This document shows positions 63,033 through 64,000 of a stretch of DNA of 64,000 nucleotides, one piece after another (position 1 is the first letter of the stretch; each line of letters opens with the position of its first letter). The stretch covers positions 122,463,453 to 122,527,452 of the forward strand of contig CP092863.1 of NCBI GenBank assembly GCA_030710605.1. The letters are read 5' to 3'. The notes below the pieces were generated by a model, which was not told where the DNA came from, searched no databases, and was given only the letters and a program-made list of their open reading frames with translations. The stretch is from Cordylochernes scorpioides (lineage: Eukaryota; Arthropoda; Arachnida; Pseudoscorpiones; Chernetidae). The translations under genes and the position numbers were made by a program.

Positions 63033-63768
63033 ATACTCATGGACAAAAAGTGGAAAGTCGTTGATGTCGCCGGTCGTCTGTTTTTTTTTAGACAGAGGCT
63101 GTTTACACTTGGTTATCTCCTGTGTTCTTCAAGAAAGGTCACTGTAATATCTTTCACAATTATTGTCTCAATCCCGATATACATGCTAAAAGGTACAATT
63201 TCCTTAAGTTTTGTCTCCATGAGTGTATATTGGTTATCTCGTGTGTCTTCAATAAAGGTCACTGTAATATCTTTCAGAGTTATTGTCTCAATCCCGATAT
63301 ACATGCTAAAGGTACAACTTCCTTAAGTTTTGTCCATGAGTGTATATTGGTTATCTCGTAGTGTCTTCAATAAAGGTCACTGTAATATATTTCAGAGTTA
63401 TTGTCTCAATCCCGATATACATGCTGAAAGGTACAACTTCCTTAAGTTTTGTCCATGAGTGTATATTGGTTATCTCGTGTGTCTTCAATAAAGGTCACTG
63501 TAATATCTTTCAGAGTTATTGTCTCAATCCTGATATACATGCTGAAAGGTACAACTTCCTTAAGTTTTGTCCATGAGTGTATATTGGTTATCTCGTGTGT
63601 CTTCAATAAAGGTCACTGTAATATCTTTCAGAGTTATTGTCTCAATCCCGATATACATGCTAAAAGGTACAACTTCCTTAAGTTTTGCCCATGAGTGTAT
63701 ATTGGTTATCTCGTGTGTCTTCAATAAAGGTCACTGTAATATCTTTCAGAGTTATTCTCTCAATACAA
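63033..63768 (+). repeat. 118-bp satellite array 4 inside MITE-B
   Basis: Left MITE-B end ACTCATGGACAAAAAGTGG (internal deletion of CTTAAGGA), GTTGATGTCGCCGGTCG, T run, GACAGAGGCTG, then six monomer starts from about 63122 to 63720; cut in the middle of the last monomer at TTATTCTCTCAAT, so there is no right end. Confidence 0.93.
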
Positions 63769-63789
63769 ATTTGTAGCATTGCGCGAGCA

Positions 63790-63830
63790 AAATAGGCTTG
63801 AGGAAGAGTTAACATTCGAAAGCTTTCTGA
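63790..63830 (+). ncRNA. Hammerhead-like motif, F5 remnant
   Basis: CTTGAGGAAGAGTTAACATT, CGAAAGCTTTC. GAA and AGCT are kept but stem II is imperfect and the core is TTGAGGA. Abuts the truncated satellite. Confidence 0.35.
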
Positions 63831-64000
63831 ATATTTAATAAATAAACACATTGCAATTCGTCTATTACTTACAAGTACCCTTAGATTAAATAATAGATCA
63901 TAATTATTTGTTCTTCCCCCCTATTTGATACATTGTAAATAACATTGCTGATTATTGCCACTATTACTGTTATTTCTGTATATACCTTCTTCTACTCGGA
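63831..64000. other. AT-rich window end, nothing recognised
   Basis: No feature seen. Confidence 0.4.

Noticed and set aside
25741-63776. Dozens of overlapping 60-156-residue open frames with the same peptide (VYWLSRVSSIKVTVISFRV and its frame partner).
   Set aside because: They follow the 118-bp satellite on whichever strand it lies, overlap each other in two frames, and exist only because the monomer happens to be open. No start context, splice sites or conserved protein signal.

Overview
The window is animal nuclear DNA, very AT-rich and almost gene-free. The best host evidence is the terminal coding exon of a TWiK-type two-pore-domain potassium channel (35490-36133, + strand), spliced behind a consensus acceptor. 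Its protein looks protostome, most likely arthropod; the species is not determinable from this sequence. A tRNA-Gly(GCC)-like gene (23569-23639, - strand) and one possible 47-nt exon (31275-31321, - strand) are the only other candidate host genes. Nothing looks bacterial or viral.

Nearly everything else is mobile DNA and its derivatives. Main groups: (1) Penelope-like retroelements (PLEs): a 5'-truncated RT/GIY-YIG ORF (17206-18310, -), a palindrome carrying only a PLE C-terminus (59582-60268), and dozens of short 3'-end fragments, which I sort into families F1-F5. (2) Hammerhead-ribozyme motifs in those fragments: textbook cores in F2, F3 and F4, hammerhead-shaped but core-substituted versions in F1 and F5. 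(3) tRNA-derived SINEs, two of them with clear target-site duplications. (4) Non-autonomous Helitrons with A|TC...CTAG|T ends (29186-30101; 9684-10085). (5) Tc1/mariner/pogo-type DNA elements: a decayed mariner (51201-52524), a second mariner fragment (44820-45045) and two MITE families, 'MITE-B' and a pogo-like MITE. (6) An unclassified family 'M' of about 200-216 bp with TCTACTGTCC/GGACAGTAGA ends.

Layout: 0.5-13.5 kb is a mosaic of PLE fragments, SINEs, Helitrons and a 96-bp tandem array; 14-20.9 kb holds M pairs, the PLE and F1 palindromes; 21.7-27.3 kb holds the tRNA, a 167-bp tandem array and the first 118-bp satellite array; 29-30.1 kb is a Helitron; 34.1-36.1 kb is a 55-bp minisatellite, a 154-bp triplication and the K2P exon; 37-42.7 kb is F2/F3 fragments in AT-rich DNA; 43.1-44.15 kb is a tandem array of pogo-like MITE units; 45.8-53.8 kb is a large palindrome running into about 46 further satellite monomers interrupted by the mariner; 54.3-63 kb is again PLE/M/SINE mosaic; 63.03-63.77 kb is a last satellite array.

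Two themes tie the window together. First, PLE 3' ends repeatedly occur as short palindromes of two 5'-truncated copies with their 3' ends pointing outward, as expected if both sides of a target break primed reverse transcription. Second, the 118-bp satellite is the internal part plus right inverted repeat of a 208-bp MITE that is also present here as single copies, so origin and product of a MITE-to-satellite conversion sit in one window.
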